Below, piece after piece: positions 63,573 to 64,000 of a stretch of 64,000 nt of DNA (its first letter is position 1; each line of letters begins with the position of its first letter). The DNA comes from Paracoccaceae bacterium Fryx2 (GTDB lineage: Bacteria > Pseudomonadota > Alphaproteobacteria > Rhodobacterales > Rhodobacteraceae), in contig JAVSGI010000003.1 of NCBI GenBank assembly GCA_032334235.1, positions 186,001 through 250,000 on the forward strand. Direction: 5' to 3'. Position numbers and translations under genes: made by a program. The notes beneath the pieces were generated by a model. The model saw nothing but the letters and a program-made list of their open reading frames with translations, was not told the DNA's origin and ran no database searches.

Positions 63573-64000
63573 ACCTCAAAATACTGTGGTCGCCGATGGC
63601 GAGCCCTCGCGCCAATCAATATGCCAAAGGCTGTTTGGTGCCAATGGCTTCACGCAGACTCGCGCGCCAGAACGCCGCCTTCGGGTGTCTCTGAACGTTT
63701 CGATAGCGGTCGAACCCACCTCAACTGCGGCGCAACGAAAATTCCCCAAGCCACTGAAAACAAGCCTATTTTTTAATGCGCCTTAATTTGGGTGAAGGGC
63801 GGGTGGAAAGAGACGCTGGGCGTTAAGAGACCGATTTTGGACCAAAGGCCAGTCTCCGAAGGTCGGATGGCCTCGCTAAACCCCTTTGAAACAAAAAGAA
63901 AAAAGGCCCCATCAGGGACCTCGTTATAGGTTCGCAAATGGTTATTGGCGGAGGGAACGCGACTGCCGTCCAACCTTCTCTGGCAAAAAGCAAATGAATT
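63573..64000. other. Right-hand edge, no gene assigned
   Basis: 428 bp with no convincing gene; the short frames here overlap each other and lack family sequence. No tRNA or terminator stands out. Confidence 0.5.

Noticed and set aside
63773-63973. Small minus-strand frame at the window edge
   Set aside because: No family-like sequence, no clear ribosome binding site, and overlapped by other short frames.

Overview
The window looks like a high-GC alphaproteobacterial replicon, probably Rhodobacterales. It carries an nrdJ (B12-dependent ribonucleotide reductase) fragment, IS21/IS5/IS256 elements, a siphophage module made of families common in that order (DUF2924, DUF3489, DUF6362, DUF6441, DUF6511), and a GAAC-N7-GAAC LexA-type box. 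It is almost entirely mobile DNA: a defective lambda-type-head prophage, a Tn7/Tn5053-like transposon, and at least nine insertion sequences, several nested.

Region by region. 1-7549: an IS21 element (type A), a truncated IS256, an IS5-family element and a second IS21 (type B) sit side by side; IS21-B splits an OLD-type ATPase gene. 7833-16229: a complete tni transposon. It has 26-bp terminal inverted repeats (24/26 matching), two internal GGG(A)GTAAAGG-type repeats at each end and a perfect 5-bp target duplication CATTC. It lies 11 bp past the nrdJ stop codon, between that stop and a hairpin terminator now found beyond its other end. It carries tniQ-tniB-tniA (tniA truncated, tniQ split by an IS5) and, as AT-rich cargo, two overlapping reverse transcriptase genes resembling the Drt3a/Drt3b pair of DRT type 3 anti-phage systems. 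The second RT has lost its 3' end to another IS5 copy.

16245-19414: a composite of gene fragments. The C-terminal half of NrdJ is fused in frame to the middle of a phage tail-tip protein, which is joined out of frame to the start of a DUF6950-type gene. 19456-36749: the prophage late operon, mostly on the minus strand and running from terminase to tail, with a split head-tail adaptor gene (IS21-A), a frameshifted tape measure and a plus-strand DUF1186/SEC-C gene. 36863-38362: small plus-strand genes. 38374-57390: VanZ-like gene, ParB-methyltransferase fusion, a repeat array, and replication/recombination genes (RuvC-like, primase-helicase, Cas4-like nuclease, DEAD/DEAH helicase split by nested IS21-B/IS21-A, SSB-like, Sak4-like ATPase), ending with a sigma-like regulator. 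57497-59660: an unrecognised two-gene module behind a LexA-type box. 59798-62185: DUF2924, large serine recombinase and HTH genes, i.e. the integration module. 62166-63572: one unrecognised gene.

The target-site duplications allow exact reconstruction. Removing one copy of the duplicated bases restores an uninterrupted frame in tniQ (4 bp), the head-tail gene (7 bp), the helicase (6 bp) and the OLD-type ATPase (6 bp). IS5 copy 2 lacks a duplication, which points to a deletion between tniA and the second RT. The prophage and the RT system as they stand are therefore very probably inactive, but their ancestral organisation can be read.
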